A DNA stretch of 64,000 bases from Cherax quadricarinatus (taxonomy: Eukaryota; Arthropoda; Malacostraca; Decapoda; Parastacidae). A program made the translations under genes and the position numbers. Within the stretch, counting starts at the first letter, position 1; every line of letters starts with the position of its first letter. Shown here one piece after another: positions 63,619 through 64,000 of this stretch. The notes beneath the pieces are model-generated. The model was not told the DNA's origin. It did no database searches and saw only the letters and a program-made list of their open reading frames with translations. Location of the stretch: the NCBI RefSeq assembly GCF_038502225.1, contig NC_091341.1, forward strand, positions 5,513,025 through 5,577,024, given 5' to 3'.

Positions 63619-63990
63619 ACTTACCTCTCTATAGTTGTAAGGCTCGAGCATCAGCTCCTGACCCTGCCTCTTAATTTACAGCTTGTTAGATTCCCTCCCT
63701 CCTTGCTTCATGGGTCCTGTCATACCTACTCCTAAAACTATATATGAAGCCATCCTTCACCACTAATTCATCGAGGTCTTTGATGACCACTCAGAGGCTT
63801 CAGAAATATTTCCTGACCACCCTACAGCTGAAGAAATACTTCCTGACATCACCATGACTCATCTGTGGTCTTGTGTACTTGTGCACGTTTCCCACCACTC
63901 AAATTTTCTGTCCTTGTTTACGGCCATCTCTACCTACCGAGTTGTGTTTGCAGGATCAAGTGTGCGCTCCTGTGTCTGCCTGCCTCTCTG
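63616..63990 (-). pseudogene. LINE 3' fragment, diverged
   Basis: ACACTTACCTCTCTATAGTT, CATCAGCTCCTGACCCTGCC and AGAAATACTTCCTGACATCA parallel the copies at 57.3-58.3 kb. Coding frames are broken. Confidence 0.6.
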
Positions 63991-64000
63991 TCTGTTTACT

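Overview
The window reads as intergenic or intronic DNA from a repeat-rich arthropod, most likely a decapod crustacean and plausibly a crayfish. That guess rests on the dense mix of CR1-like, jockey/I-like and L1/Tx1-like LINEs, tRNA-derived SINEs, long (TG)n/(GA)n microsatellites and minisatellites, and on repeat families I associate with decapod genomes; no species call is possible from sequence alone. I find no convincing host protein-coding gene in 64 kb. Every long open frame is either a retrotransposon protein or an artefact of a tandem repeat.

Layout. 1.6-4.27 kb: a 36/42-bp minisatellite, interrupted by a nearly complete minus-strand CR1-like LINE (4.27-9.38 kb, intact ORF with a 2A-like motif, PHD-like finger, endonuclease and RT) and resuming at 9.38-9.53 kb. 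9.8-12.9 kb: foldback SINEs and ribozyme-like repeats. 13.4-15.2 kb: LINE 3' ends and microsatellites. 15.86-16.07 kb: a foldback MITE. 16.6-20.1 kb: an old diverged satellite carrying a LINE relic, a 32-bp array and a foldback ribozyme element. 20.5-20.7 kb: a possible Penelope-like endonuclease relic. 21.3-22.6 kb: a 35-bp satellite. 23.5-27.5 kb: SINE, LINE 3' ends and a broken LINE ORF1. 28.1-28.5 kb: a 58-bp array. 28.9-31.7 kb: a broken CR1-like LINE split by a 600-bp foldback element. 32.8-33.1 kb: a compound microsatellite. 34.8-40.8 kb: an L1/Tx1-like LINE with two intact ORFs. 41.3-41.9 kb: nested foldbacks. 42.2-43.6 kb: a GC-rich 28-bp array. 43.6-50.2 kb: a full-length jockey/I-like LINE with a perfect 13-bp target duplication but three lesions. 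50.4-64 kb: SINEs, LINE 3' ends, a 23-bp AT-rich array and more foldback elements.

The most interesting content is a dispersed set of short foldback retroposons whose arms carry hammerhead-ribozyme-like motifs: CUGANGA or UUGAUAA, one extra A, stem II, GAAAC, a minimal ACGU stem III, UC or UU at the cleavage site, and a complementary stem I. Stems I and II change sequence between families while staying paired. Several copies are palindromes bounded by 11-13-bp target duplications and end in an unpaired tail of about 31-34 nt that contains a small hairpin. tRNA-derived SINE palindromes in the same window share this plan. Together they suggest one retrotransposition route, perhaps driven by a Penelope-like enzyme, that turns small ribozyme or SINE RNAs into inverted dimers.
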